Positions 23,501-35,448 of a DNA stretch of 64,000 nucleotides are shown piece after piece. The notes below the pieces were generated by a model. The model did not search any database. It saw nothing but the letters and a program-made list of their open reading frames with translations, and had not been told where the DNA came from. The stretch spans positions 19,964,001 through 20,028,000 of the forward strand of contig JBITNC010000001.1 of assembly GCA_050084985.1 (NCBI GenBank), in the 5' to 3' direction. How positions within the stretch are numbered: position 1 is the stretch's first letter; the number at the start of each line of letters is the position of its first letter. This stretch comes from Nageia nagi (taxonomy: Eukaryota; Pinophyta). Position numbers and translations under genes: made by a program.

Positions 23501-24360
23501 GTTAGTATAGAAAATAAATTTCTATTAGAAGATAATGCAAAGCTATTATTTTTGATGAAGAAGTTTAGAAAATCTTTTGTAGAATAAGTTGGTAACAAAA
23601 TGATAAATTATCTTACTTGTATCTACTCAAGGAGGAAGCTATACAGGCGATTAAAAAATTTCATGCTCAAAGCATTCTTCATAAGCTAGCTTTGGATATA
23701 ACTAAAAACGTTTTAGAAAGGATACAATTACAACTAAGGAAACTAACTAAAAAGGAGTTCACAATAGTCTCCTCCAAGCTTAAATAGTCATATCAGAAAA
23801 GAATCCAAGAAATTTGTGATCTCCTAAGTTTAACATTCAACATGGACATAAATAAACACCATCTTATAATAGAGTTAGGATTTGTTAACAAATTTTTTAA
23901 TTCTTTAGTTGAAATAAAAGCTTCCAAAATATGGGAAGAGAAAAATGTATAGGGTAGTGCTACCAATTGGGTAGCCAATACCATTCAATTTTTGGAACAA
24001 TCTTTTTCTAAGACATAAATCTCAAATCTAGAACAAATAAATGAGTTGGCTCAAGAAGCCATTGTAAAAATTTTACATGCTAGAAAGCTAAATGATGTAT
24101 TAGAAGGGTTCAAAGTAGATACTAAGAAGATTAAGGTATCCCTAATCCTTTCACAACCTAATTATGAAGAATTGAGTGAACTAAATAAAAGGATGTAGGT
24201 ATTCCTCTCTCCAAACATGATGGTAGCAATTGAGACTACAACTAGATCCACTTCTAGGTAAGATACTAGAAGTAGTAGTTGATTAGTTCTTTTCTCCAAT
24301 AGGAAAAGACCTCTAAGAGTTGCTAAAATATTATATTCCTCTAGAATAACACTCAAAATT
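20532..24360 (+). pseudogene. Element I ORF3: ~1270-codon extra ORF of unknown function
   Basis: It begins MATSKSSSIAKVEQLD at 20532 and reaches the 3' LTR. An N-terminal part (about 20532-21000) contains LEEEYLENAPGVNY and LAYYMPYESFTYL. A middle segment contains DKLIEVGLPIDPTSSS and VPILTKLDESYYEFMDKFY (21359-21500). A long coiled-coil-like stretch runs about 23200-23580 (METKIEKLNKKIDQYNKDYS, EELKA). A C-terminal conserved part runs about 23640-24260 (NELAQEAIVKILHARKLNDV). It is collinear with 42153-46015. No catalytic motif, signal peptide or clear membrane segment is visible. It could be a structural, chaperone or envelope-position protein; nothing decides. Confidence 0.7.
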
Positions 24361-26439
24361 TGGGTAATTCTACTATTCTTCATTCTTTATTATTTCATTC
24401 TTTAGTACCTGAGAGCTATGTATATAAAAGCACTCAAGGGGGAACATTATTCTTTTAGAGTCTTCATTTGTTGTAAAATTTTGTATTCTTTCATCATAGA
24501 TCCCCCCTCTTTTCATTTTTTACCCTTAGGATGTTAGGATTCATTTTTTATTATTACCCAAGAATTATATGAATAAAGCCACTAGGGAGTTTTGTCATTA
24601 TTTAGTACATGGGGATTATATAAATCAGATTACCTAAAAGTTATGTCAATAAGACTTGTGTTAATTTTCTATTCTTTTATTCTTTAGTGATCAAGAATTG
24701 AGATTCCTTGAGAATTATGTTATCTTCTCCAACTATACTCAAGAATTCATCTATGTAAAAGTTCTCTAAGTCATGTTTATTGCCTTAGAGTCCTTAGAAA
24801 TTGTTAACACAAATGTCCAAAACTTGTACATATTTAGAGTTTCACTTTTGAAGATCATCAATAGAGCTTGGGGATTTTGAAATATGACATCATAAATTTT
24901 AGCTAAAATCAATGGGTTCCAAAAGAACCAAATCATCAATAGATCCTAGGGATTTTGAAGGATGATGTCACAAATTTTGGCTAAAATCAATGGGTCTTGG
25001 AAGAACTAGATCATCAATAAAGCCTAGGGACTATGAAGGATGACATCATAAGTTTTGGCTAAAATTAGCAAATCTTAAAAGAACTAGATCATCAATAGAG
25101 CTTAAATATTTTGGAGGATGATGTCATAAGTTTTGGCTAAAATTAATGGATCTTGAAAGAACTAGATCATCAATAGAGCTTGGGGATTTTGAAGGATGAC
25201 ATCACAAATTTTGGCTAAAATCAATGGATCCTAGAAGAACCAAATCATCAATAGAGCCTAAGGATTTTGAAGGATGATGTCATAAATTTTGGCTAAAATC
25301 AATGGGTCCTAGAAGAACTAGATGATCAATAGAGCCTGAAAGAAGAACATAGAGCCTACCAAGCAAGTAAAAGAGTAGTGCATAAGAAAGAACACCCAGG
25401 TCCACTTCATTATAAGTGTTTGACCCTTAGGGCCCTATTAATGTGTTAACATTGATTCATTTTCATAGAATAATGGCAATTCTTCTTGATTCAAATGAAC
25501 ATAATGTCTACCAACCATCATTACTCTAATTACTAACATCCATAGTAGAGATCGTAAGGATTGTAGAGAAGCAAATGGAGGCTAATAAAGCATACAACCA
25601 AATTGTACCAATTAGTGTGCAATTAAATAACTACTCAATTAGCTATAGTGCTACCTTCAATTAGCAATAGTGTTATATTCAATCAATTATAGGGTTGAGA
25701 AAGGATCAATCAATGACATGTTAGAAACATTGTAGCTTTATGGACATGGCTAACTAGAAGTTACAAATCCCCAGATAGTTCAAATAGTTAATGTTGATTA
25801 GTACTTATTCACTATATAATCTACCATAGTTGTACCATTTATGTAAATAATGCTATTATAGTTATTTCATTCAATACTAGTAGTAATGTACATTAATTAG
25901 ATCCAACCACCCAAAGGAGGGAAGTATAAATAACTAGTTTTTAGAAATTAAGAAGGTCAGACATTTTAGCAAATTTGCTCTAATCTATAAGAGCAATTCA
26001 CATATGGTAATGTAAATAGACAATGCTTTTCCATCCTATAAAAAAGTGGTTGTTATTGCTTTTGTGAATGTTATATGTGGAATGTTTTCTTAAAATTATG
26101 GCTATGTATTATGATTGCAAGACCCCAAGTTCGAGATAGTTTGCTATTCTTAATCTTGGCTATGGATTACAACTTGTGCTGCAATGCCTAAGTTGTGAAT
26201 TTCTAGTTTTAGTTATTTATTTGCTTATCTCTTTTCTATAACTCTTAATTTTCTTATTCCTTTCCTATTACTTTGGACCTTAAATATAGATAAAAATTGA
26301 CCTATAAACTGAAGATTGAGTAGAAAACCAACACAAGCACATCCCCACCACTTTCTATTCTTTCAAAGAAACCTACCATTGTAGGAAGGGGAGAACATGA
26401 CTAGAACAAACCCTTGAGGTTATGCTACATCGATCAACA
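24332..26439 (+). repeat. 3' LTR of Element I (2108 bp)
   Basis: It begins TATATTCCTCTAGAATAACA exactly like the 5' LTR, and ends ATCGATCAACA. TATA box TATATAAAA lies at 24421-24429. It contains a six-unit 78-bp array that the 5' LTR has lost. No clean polypurine tract precedes it. Confidence 0.92.
24853..25330. repeat. 78-bp tandem array, six units plus a partial one
   Basis: Units start at 24853, 24931, 25009, 25087, 25165 and 25243, with a partial one at 25321. Each opens (g/a)atcatcaat. Each carries TGACATCA or TGATGTCA 32 bp in, alternating (24885, 24963, 25041, 25119, 25197, 25275). Spacing is exactly 78 bp throughout. Confidence 0.97.
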
Positions 26440-26444
26440 GTACC
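26440..26444. repeat. Target site duplication of Element I (right)
   Basis: gtacc, partner of gtatc at 9688-9692. Confidence 0.75.
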
Positions 26445-26608
26445 TTGGGACTTAGTTTTCATTTTTCAAATGTGATTATGGGTTAATTTTTAACTATTTC
26501 ATTTGTTTTTTAAACTTTTGTATAAGTAGATTATTCATACATAATGCAAAACATAAAACTAAAAACATACATCTTAAAATTATAAACATGAAATGGAGCC
26601 AAAAAGAA

Positions 26609-26625
26609 ATATATATATATATATA
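26609..26625. repeat. (AT)n microsatellite
   Basis: Seventeen bases of alternating A and T within Element III internal DNA. Confidence 0.9.
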
Positions 26626-26649
26626 AAATGGTGGATCCATGTCAATGAT

Positions 26650-28404
26650 ACAATCTAGTGGCATCCACTATTGCCACTACTACCTACCACTAGATATATC
26701 ACTACCATTAATACCATGAGTGGCCACCAATACCTTGGCCCTCTCATACTTACTCCTAAGTACTATAATATCATTATCCCTTTTATATATCATGTCTATT
26801 AGACTCTTTATGAACACCCATTGTTCATGAGGTGGAGGCATATCAACCCTCTCTTATAACCTTTTCATAGATTGCTCCATGGAGGCTATTTGGGAATCCC
26901 ACACTACAAGTGTCAACTATAAAGTAGATAGCTACACATGCAACCCTAGAACCATGGTATTGAAAGGCTTTATCCTCTTGATATTAGCCTCTAAGAATAC
27001 AAGATATGTTTCTCTCTCTATTGCAAGCCATAATAACATCAAAATATTAGTCTTTTAATCAAATAAAAGGATGAATATGCTAATTAATAACTATAAAGTA
27101 GTTACTTATGACCACTAGGGACACAACCTTCATAAATGCTACCAATCTAGGTGTTGGTGCAAGAGGTGGTTGTTGCATAATAATGTCATTCATAGGATAA
27201 TCCATCTACTAAGGATCTTCATTCAATGATCCCTAAGATGTTATTGCAACATCCTCCTTTTCATTCTCATCCATTCTCAAGGGGGTTGGATGTATTATCT
27301 CCCACCATGCCCTGAATCCTCTAATAGTGTTGGGTGCCATGGAGATATATATAGTCACATCATGAACTTTGGGCTCCTTCAGGTTAGCCTCCATGTTAGA
27401 ATGATCTATGCTCCTATGGAGCATCCCTCTCCATCATATATCTCCTATAATATATAGGTGTAGGTGGTATCCCTTGTTGGATCCTGAATTGGTGAAGTAC
27501 TAAGTGTGGAAAAATAAAGCTCCACTAGATTCCTTCATGTTTGAAGGAAGCAATCTTGCCTCATCCAATAAAGTTGGTGGGCATCTTCCTCTCATGCAAC
27601 ATCTATGTATGATACCCATACCATATCTTCATCCTAGAATCTATCTCTCTCTCACCATCATGTCTTTAATATCTATGGATATTTCTATCCACAAGGTTGA
27701 GACATCCAACATCTCAAGGCAATGTTTGAGGGATCATCCCTTGCCCTCTATAATCCCATGGGTTAAATGATACCAATCTTTTCATAGGCCCAAACCTGTA
27801 AGAGACTTGCATGCACTATGGTGATGTTGAACTTATCAACATTCACAAAATTAAATAAATTCCTATAAAGTTGGGCTAATACTAATGAAGCCCAAGAAAA
27901 CTACATTCCTCATGCACATATCATATATTCAACCCACACTAGACCAAATGCAATGGAGAAGCTACTCTTATCCAAAAATAAATAGGTAGCAATCATTGAG
28001 GTCATATAGCCTCAAATGTCATCCCAGTGAGGTAAATCAGGATGTCTTAGCTAGAAAAGAAACCTGGTGCTCTTAGTCATGGTCCTCCTCTCATATCAAC
28101 CATAGGGAGAGCTTCTCCCTCAACTTAGTGCATAAGATGATCTTGAATGGGAATACCCCAAATTTAGTATACATCAAGAAAATTTCACACTCATTTCACT
28201 TAGGGGTAGGTAAAATGACCTAGTATTTGGATCCCATTTCTTTTCCAAAGTTATGAGAAGGGGGAGATCTTGCTAGATATGTCCAACAATGGCTAAGTCA
28301 CCCAATCTGGAGTGCATGAAGATGTCAACCTCATGTTTCATTCTCTACCATCCTCACACCTTATCCAAAGTTGTTGTGGACATAGGTTCATTTTGAATAT
28401 TCAT
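26650..28404 (-). pseudogene. Plant mobile domain (PMD) ORF, antisense inside Element III
   Basis: Read from a possible start at 28404 downward, MNIQNEPMSTTTLDKV leads to LITLEKKWDPNTRSFYLPLS and EM. This matches the W-x-P-x-T-x-x-F-x-x-P-x-x-E-M signature of plant mobile domain (PF10536-type) proteins. Later parts include HWDDI, FGLVWVEYM, the W-A-Y-E-K block, YFSTLSTSP, and an open C-terminal piece (27424-27233) with GFRAWWEIIHP. It ends near RSKYERAKVLVATHGINGSD (about 26750). PMD proteins occur in DNA transposons, retroelements and silencing-related host genes. Here it runs opposite to gag, as in extra antisense ORFs of Tat elements. Stops are many, mostly at likely Gln or Trp codons. Confidence 0.7.
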
Positions 28405-29453
28405 CTTCCTATCCTACAAAAATTAAACAACAAAATTCATTCAAAACATGTGGAATAAAACCTTAATATGCTCATAAAAGCTTAACATAATGGGAAAATA
28501 AAATTGAAAGTGCCTCGCAAGGGGAAAACATATATAAGCTCAAAATGGATAACTTAGGAGTATTATGTGAGACTTAGGGTCTTGAAAAATTAAACAATAG
28601 AAAATTTTATATATTAAAAAAGAAACAAAAATGTTAAAACTCTATCACAAGCTCAAATGGCAAGCTACATAGGTATTTAGCAACATGTCCTCTTCTTCTA
28701 AATAACGGCCTCTCCATTATATGCCAATCCTTGTTTACCATGATGAATAGAGGGGTCAAACAATAGAGTACATGGGGCATTACCAGGTCTAAGTTGTTCA
28801 AATTTGTTTTTTCCCAAATGATAAATATTATGCAATAGGGAATTATTATTTCATAATATTATGTGGCAAGATTTCATCTACTATGTTGAATTGAATATCA
28901 TTAAAATTTACAAATCTGATACAACTCATTTTACACTAGTAATGATGTGTGTTTATTATGAATTTATTATAAATAGGGCATGTTACATAAATCCTTGAAT
29001 ATTTATTTGAAAATATGCCATTATTTTACAAGTATGCATTGAAATTAAAATGTAGAACAAAGTTATAAAAGACATGATCACCAAATTCTATGAAATTCAC
29101 ATTATCAGTGGTGTAAGTTTGCTTTGAGAATCAATGAAATCAAGCAATTCAATGTGATCAAACATGTAATGTTGATATGTAATGCCAATAAATATTTGAA
29201 TACTTGGTATTTTTGTGAGAATCAAATGATATTGTCCAATTTTATGTTAACAAATGTTTTCAAAGTCATGGTCACTCCATGAGCAAAATCTCTCATTAAT
29301 TATGGGTTATTACAAGATTGAATCATTAAAAAGGTTCTTATCAGCTTGAGAATCATAGTTCCAAGCTTGAGGCATTAAAAAGGACCTCATCAAGTTTATC
29401 TTCATATACTATGAGTTGTAATCACATTAGTCTCTATGTCATGGTGAAATAGC
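28405..29453. other. Element III internal DNA without recognised gene
   Basis: AT-rich, probably untranslated sequence between the antisense ORF and the element's 3' part. Nothing further is recognised. Confidence 0.45.
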
Positions 29454-29458
29454 ACTAT
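29454..29458. repeat. Target site duplication of Element II (left)
   Basis: actat, against actac at 48046-48050. They match at four of five bases and the difference is a transition. Confidence 0.75.
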
Positions 29459-31600
29459 TGTATTCATTCAAAATAGCACTCAAAATTTGGGTAATTCTAT
29501 TATTTTTTATTCTTCATTATTTCATTCTTTACTACCCAAGAGTTGTGTATATAAGAGTACCCAGGGGGACATTATTCTTTTAGAGTCTTCATGAGTTGTA
29601 AAATTTGTATTTTTTCATCATAAATCCCTCCTCTTCTCATTTCTTTTCCTTAGGGTGTCAAGAGTCATTTATTTTATTACCCAAGAATTATGTAAATAAA
29701 GTTACTTGGGAGTTTTTTCATTCTTCAGTACATAAGGATTATGTAAATGAGGTTACCTAGAAGTTATGTCAATAAGACATACCAATTTTGTATTCTCTTA
29801 TTCTTTAATTATCCGGAGTTGAGGGTCCCTAGGAATCATGTCATCTTCTCCAAGTATACTCAAGAAGTCATGTATGTAAAAGTTCTTGGAGTCATATTTA
29901 TTACCTTAGAGTCTCTAAGAATTATTGGCACAAATGTCCAAAACTTGCACATATTCAGAGTTCCATTTTTGAAGAATATCAATAGTGCTCAGGGATTTTG
30001 AAGGATGACATCACAAGTTTTGGTAAAAATAAGCAAGTCCAAGAGCAAGCAATGGTGAGTGAAGACTTTTGAAGAACATCAATAGAGTTGAATGATTTTG
30101 GGAGATGACATCATAATTTTTTATCAAAATCAATGGGTCCCAAAGCAAGTAATGGCAAGTGTAGATTTTTTAAGAATATCACTAAATCTTAATGATTTTA
30201 GAAGGTGATGTCACATTTTTTAATGAAAATCAATGAGTTTTAGAGGATTTAGAATTTTGATAGAGCCTATCAATCCTAAGAGATGACATCATGATTTTTA
30301 CCTAAAATTAGTGGGTCATAATCGAATCAAAATATTAATAGAGCTTAGGGATTTTGAAGGATGACATCACAAATTTTGGTAAAAATAAGCAGGTCTCAAA
30401 AGCACCAAATCATCAATAGAGCCCAAGGATTTTGAAGGGTGATAAAATAAATTTTGGTAAAAATAAGTGGATCCTAAAAGAACCAGATCATCAATAGAGT
30501 CCAAAAGAACATAGAGCCTGCCAAGCAAGTAAAAGAGTAGTGCATGAGAAATAACACACAGGTCCACTTCATCTTAAGTGTTTGATCCTTGAGGCTCTAT
30601 TAATGTGTCGATACCAACTCATTTCCACATAATAGTGTAAATTCTTCTCAATTCAAGTGAACATAATATCTATCAACCATCATTACTTTGATTACTGATA
30701 TCCATAGTAGAGATCATAAAGATTATAGAGAAGTCAATAGCAATTGATAAAGCATACAACCAAATCATATCAATTAATGTACAATAAAATAACTACTCAA
30801 TCATCTACAGTGCTACCTTGAATCAGCAACAATGTTATATTCAATCAGCCATAGGGCCAAGGAAAGAGTAGTCAATGACATGTCAGAAGGATTATAGCTC
30901 TATGGACATGGCTAACCAAAAGTTACAAATACCTAGATAGCTTAGATAGTTATGATGACTAGTACTTATCCATTATATAATCTAGCATAATTGTAGCATT
31001 TATGTAAATAACACTATTTTAGTTGTTTCATTCAATGCTAGTAGTAATGTATATTAATGAGACCCAACCACTTAAGGGGGGAAGTTGTATAAATAGCTAG
31101 TTTTTAAAAATTAAGAAGGTAAAACATTTTAGCAAATTTGCTTTAATTTTTAAAAGCAATTTAGATATGATAATGTAAATAAACAATGCTTTTCCCTCTT
31201 GCAATAAAATGCCTATTATTGATTTTATGAATGTTATGCGTGGAATATTTTCTTCAAATCATGGCTATGTATTGTGATTGCGAGACCCCAAGTGTGAGAT
31301 AGTTTGCTATTCTTAATCTTGCCTATGGATTGTTGACTATGTTGTAATGCTTGAGTTGTAAATTTCCTATTTTAGTTGTTTATTTGCTTATCTCTTTCTT
31401 ATAACTCTCCACCTTTTTATTCTTTCTTGTTACTTTTAACCTTAAATATAGATAGCAATTGGCCTATAAACTAGAGATTGAGTAGAAAACTAACACAACC
31501 ACATTCCCACCACCTTTTGCTCTTTTAAGGAACCTACCATTGTAAGAAGTGGAGAAAATGACTAGACCAAACCCTTGAGGTCATGCTATACCAATCAATA
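29459..31600 (+). repeat. 5' LTR of Element II
   Basis: 2142 bp, TATA box TATATAAG at 29548-29555. It contains irregular versions of the 78-bp repeat (about 29965-30500) with TGACATCA or TGATGTCA motifs. It ends CCAATCAATA. Confidence 0.9.
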
Positions 31601-31893
31601 GTAGAAAGTTCCATTTTTGGTGTGCCTAATGGTACATGAGCTAAATATCATATTTAACAGGTGTTGTTAGGCTTGATAGCCTTGTATGGTGGGTTATCAA
31701 ATTGATCCTTTAAGATTATAAGGATTTTGTAACCTTATTAGAGACTTTGTTGTTAATCAATAAAATTTTTTGAACCCTAGCACCTCCAAAATGTAGACTA
31801 ACTAGAAGTAGTGCTACAAATTCCCTTAAACAACCTAGATATCAAGAGCTATCACTTCCTCACAAGAGGATTAGATAAAAGATATCTTGGGTT

Positions 31894-33650
31894 GTGTCTC
31901 ATTTGATCCCTTTAAGGGATACACCTTTATTAGTTGTATTTGACTCATTTCCAAAAAATCCTTTACCTTATGTACATTCTCCAAGTATGGCTCAACTAGT
32001 AGATTTTCTTACTTGGAATAATAATTATCTTTCAGTTGTAGCTACTAATTCACTGCCTATACCTCATGGAGCTTTTACAGTTTTGCCTAAGTATGATGGC
32101 TCTAAAAAGATGCCATATGAGCACTATCAATATGTATCATTATTAACTTCAAGCTTTGACATCGCTGATAAAACTATGATGACAAGGTTACTTTCACACT
32201 CTTTTGAAGGTAAAGTAGCTGAATGGTTCAAAACTCTCACCCCCTATTCTATAAATTCATGGGGAGAGTTGTGTTAGGCCCTAATTAAAAGATTTTCTAT
32301 AGATGGAAATGATAGCACATTTCGTAGCCTCATAGCATGTATCAAAAGACATCCACATGAATCTATTGATGATTTTAATACTAGATTTAAAAAAACATGG
32401 AAATATATACTAGTAATGATTAGACCAACAAATGCTCAAGCTCTAACATATTACCAAAAGCTTTTCTTCATGACCTTAATATGCTTATTTTATGTTAGGA
32501 GAACATTCCTAGATGTTTACCAAATGGAAAAGACTACAAAACATACCTTGGTGTCCTTTACTAAAATGTAGCCTAGAATAATCATGCCTATATTTCCAAG
32601 TTTACCTTCCAAGCAAGCTTCACAAATAGGTCACCCTAGAGTTCTAGCCTTACCACCTCCTCCCAAACCTACTATTCAAAATTAGCTACCAATATTATTT
32701 GCTCTTGCATCCATAAGCATTATTACTAAATCTAAATCTCAAGAAGAGGAGAGAATATGGTAGTTAGAGATAACTATAAAAAATGTAACCAACAAGCTCA
32801 CTCTATAAGAAAGGTAAAATCATGGTTTCAACTATAGAAGATATGATAATCAGTATCAACCAATATTTTAACCTAAGATCAATCAACAAAAATACTCTAA
32901 TCCTCCTAAAATAATTAAGAATGATATTATGACTAGTTCTACAAATAGTGCTACTTTAGGCATTCTATAATGGTGTCCACCATATTTAGCTCCTCATTTT
33001 CTAGATTCATGTGTGGTATATCAACATCAATATTTAGGGTTACATTCTAACTAGATGGTAGAACCTACTTTACATCCTACTATTGACCTCTTAATGGTCA
33101 ACTTTTGAGTTCTAAGATATGCTAGAGAATAAGTAAATTATGTTCAAACTAGAGCAACTTTTTTAGCAACCCCATACTAGCCTCAAGCCACTTAGCAGTA
33201 TCGATCTCCCACTCAAGCCCAACCTGCACCCAAGAAAGCTAACACTCCCTTAGCTCAGCCTTAGAACCAACATCATCAAGTCATATTTAATTCAAGTACT
33301 ATTCTAACAAGTCTAGGTACTATTCCACCAAACTTGGATACTAGTGCCCCAGGTGAAACAAACCCTACTACAACAAGAAAAGAAGTCCCAGAGAAAGAAA
33401 TATCTAGTACATGGAGATATCTTTTCATCATTAATTATCATAAAGAAAAGGCTACTCAACATTTTAGAACACATCAACAAGTAGAACCAAGTAAGTTCAT
33501 CTTATATGCTCCATATAATATTGTGGAAGAATTGAAAAAAACTCCTTTTATGATGATAATGTTTGATGCATTAAAGATACTAGGTCAATTAGATCTTGTA
33601 CAAGAAGCTTTAAAGTTAAGAAATAGTAAGAAGAGGAAAAATGAAAAAAT
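31894..33650 (+). pseudogene. gag: Element II gag (decayed)
   Basis: The first 127 codons are open from 31894: LPKYDGSKKMPYEHYQYVS, then MMTRLLSHSFEGKVAEWFKT and SINSWGEL. This is a typical Retrotrans_gag capsid core. It continues through LIACIKRHPHESIDDFN (about 32325) and, after proline-rich spacers, into an open 3' segment at 33334-33684. That segment contains ATQHFRTHQQVEPSKF and EELKKTPFMMIMFDALKILG. It lacks the copia insertion found in Element I, so it serves as the empty-site reference. Confidence 0.8.
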
Positions 33651-33662
33651 CCTATCTATATT

Positions 33663-34145
33663 GTGTCTAAAGTTATCCCTCTAGCTCTAATAGATATAAC
33701 AAGATCCTCACCTTTCTATTTATCCTTCAAATTAGAAGGCTTTATAGTAAAAAATTGTATGATTGATACTAGAGCTACCATAACTATTATTCCTATAGTT
33801 GTTGTAGATCAAATGAAATTATACATTACAAAATGCTTTGATAGTATCATACAATTAGATTCTTCCTTAGTAGATGTTGGTGGTAGTATTAAAGGTGTTC
33901 AAATAACCTTGAATTCCTTCCATAATAATTGTATTTTCCAAGATATTATTGTAGTTGATCTTCCATTTCTATTTAGAATTTGTATTTCTAGAGAATTTAC
34001 TACTAAATTGGGAGGGTACCTAGCCTTAGACTATAGTCATCTTCTAGTTCCTTTCCAAAACAAACAAGTGAAAATTTTGAATGAGGGCACTAAAAATATC
34101 CATCTTAAGAGGATCAATAAATTAAATTATATAAATTATGTGTAA
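33663..34145 (+). pseudogene. pro: Element II aspartic protease region
   Basis: Open for 160 codons. FYLSFKLEGFIVKNCMIDTR is followed by ATITIIPIVVVDQ, with D-T-R-A at 33765-33776 where a Gly is expected. Downstream it reads IQLDSSLVDVGGSIKGVQIT and PFLFRICISREF. The overlap with the preceding gag frame indicates a frame change by decay. It corresponds to 15840-16110. Confidence 0.72.
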
Positions 34146-34294
34146 CTAGTGAAAATATTTGAAATTGACACACTAAGGGAATCACTTTTAACAATCAAAG
34201 TTCTATAAGCCAATGATCTAAATTATCAGGTCATAGATGTTGGCATGGGTAATTATTATCTATATAAGAAAGTTTAACCAATTTCAATTATTGT

Positions 34295-34735
34295 TGATAA
34301 AAAAAATGAGGTATGGATGATGTATTTTAATGGTTCTTGATGTAGACATGGATGTGGAGCTAGAGTGGTCTTCAAATCTTCAAAGGGGACTACCAAAAGA
34401 TTATCCTTCCAATTGACATGGACCTATACAAATAATGCTATTAAGTATGAAGCCCTTTATTTAGGGTTATCTAAAGTATTTAGTATAGGTATTAGATGCT
34501 TGATTTTTCATGGTGATTTTGAGTTATTCATCAAGCAAGTTATAAATTAGATCAATGTAAAGCACCATTATCTGAAGAACTATAGGAACAGAGTGTGGAA
34601 TTTATTGGAGTCATTTCTGGCTATTAATTTTGTATCTATTTGTAGAAAGCATAACCAAATAGCTAATGCACTTGCTGAAATAGGAGCACATTATAACCCT
34701 ACTCAATATTAAAGAGGAGCTCTTGGAGTCAAAGT
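34295..34735 (+). pseudogene. Element II additional RNase H, two catalytic Asp changed to Asn
   Basis: VWMMYFNGS is where Element I has YFDGS, and IANALA is where Element I has IVDALA. YEALYLGLSKVFSIGIRC and HGDFELFIKQV are kept. Both Asp-to-Asn changes are G-to-A transitions. The position between protease and the (deleted) RT is the same as in Element I, which confirms the domain order of the family. Confidence 0.82.
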
Positions 34736-35110
34736 TTAGTGTAGGCCTTTAATACCTGATGTTGCAAACTTGTGATAGGTATTTGACTTCGATAAGCATA
34801 TTATCAACTTCCTTGAATATGAAGTAATGGCTCATACTTTTGTTACTTAGGAAATGCCTAATTGTTTCCAAGAATTAGATGTCATTCAACATAGAAATAA
34901 TGTGATACCAAAAGAACTGCTCTCTTTTGAAAGACTATTTGATTTAGAAGATGTCCTAAAGGCCAAGTCTTTGATCATCTAGACAAAGAATTATGTTGAG
35001 CTAGAGGTAGAGCTCGATAAATATGTAAAAGTTGATTCAAAGTGTGTTGAGCATGTGTGATTGTCATTGTTGTCAACATGTGGTTTTGGTAAAGACCAAG
35101 TTTTGGAGGT

Positions 35111-35434
35111 GATGAGGTCAGCAAGGAGAATTGAAAAGCCAGGGTTAGTAAATAAAGCATTTCGAAAGAGATGACATCAGCGATTTCAGGCCTTAACACA
35201 AAACCAAAGTCTGGAGGTGATGAGGTCAGCAAGGAGAATTGAAAAGCTAGGGTTAGTAAATAAAGCATTTTGTAAAAGATGATGTTAGTGATTTCAGGCC
35301 TTAACCCAAAATTGGAGCCTGGAAGTGATGAGGTCAGCAAGGAGCGATCAAATAGCCGACGCCAGTGAGTAAAATATTTCGGAGGGAAAAGATGACATCA
35401 TGGGAAGAATGATGTTCACATTTTTGAATGAAAC
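35111..35434. repeat. 108-bp tandem repeat in copia LTR
   Basis: gatgaggtcagcaaggag recurs at 35111, 35219 and 35327, exactly 108 bp apart. The first two units are nearly identical and the third diverges in its second half. Confidence 0.9.
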
Positions 35435-35448
35435 TGGGTTTCAAAGAT

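Larger units (their letters stand above)
9693..26439 (+). mobile_element. Element I: dual-RNase-H Ty3/gypsy element (Tat-like), interrupted by a copia element
   Basis: Its ends are TATATTCC (probably once TGTATTCC) and CGATCAACA, between near-identical 5-bp flanks. The order is LTR, gag, protease, RVT_3-type RNase H, RT, RT-linked RNase H, integrase, a large ORF3, LTR. A 3.3-kb copia element sits inside gag. Every ORF has stops and frame changes. The extra RNase H and the extra 3' ORF point to the Tat lineage. That assignment is inference, because no alignment could be run. Confidence 0.85.

Noticed and set aside
20532-24360. ORF3 as an envelope gene
   Set aside because: The position fits, but I see no signal peptide, transmembrane helix or cleavage motif; the central region looks coiled-coil and soluble.
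24853-25330. Regularly spaced repeats reminiscent of a CRISPR array
   Set aside because: The whole 78-bp unit repeats, with no distinct spacers, and it sits within an LTR of a plant retrotransposon.
34975-35340. 121-codon open frame on the minus strand with internal repeats
   Set aside because: It is produced by the 108-bp tandem array of the copia LTR; the protein repeats simply follow the DNA repeats.
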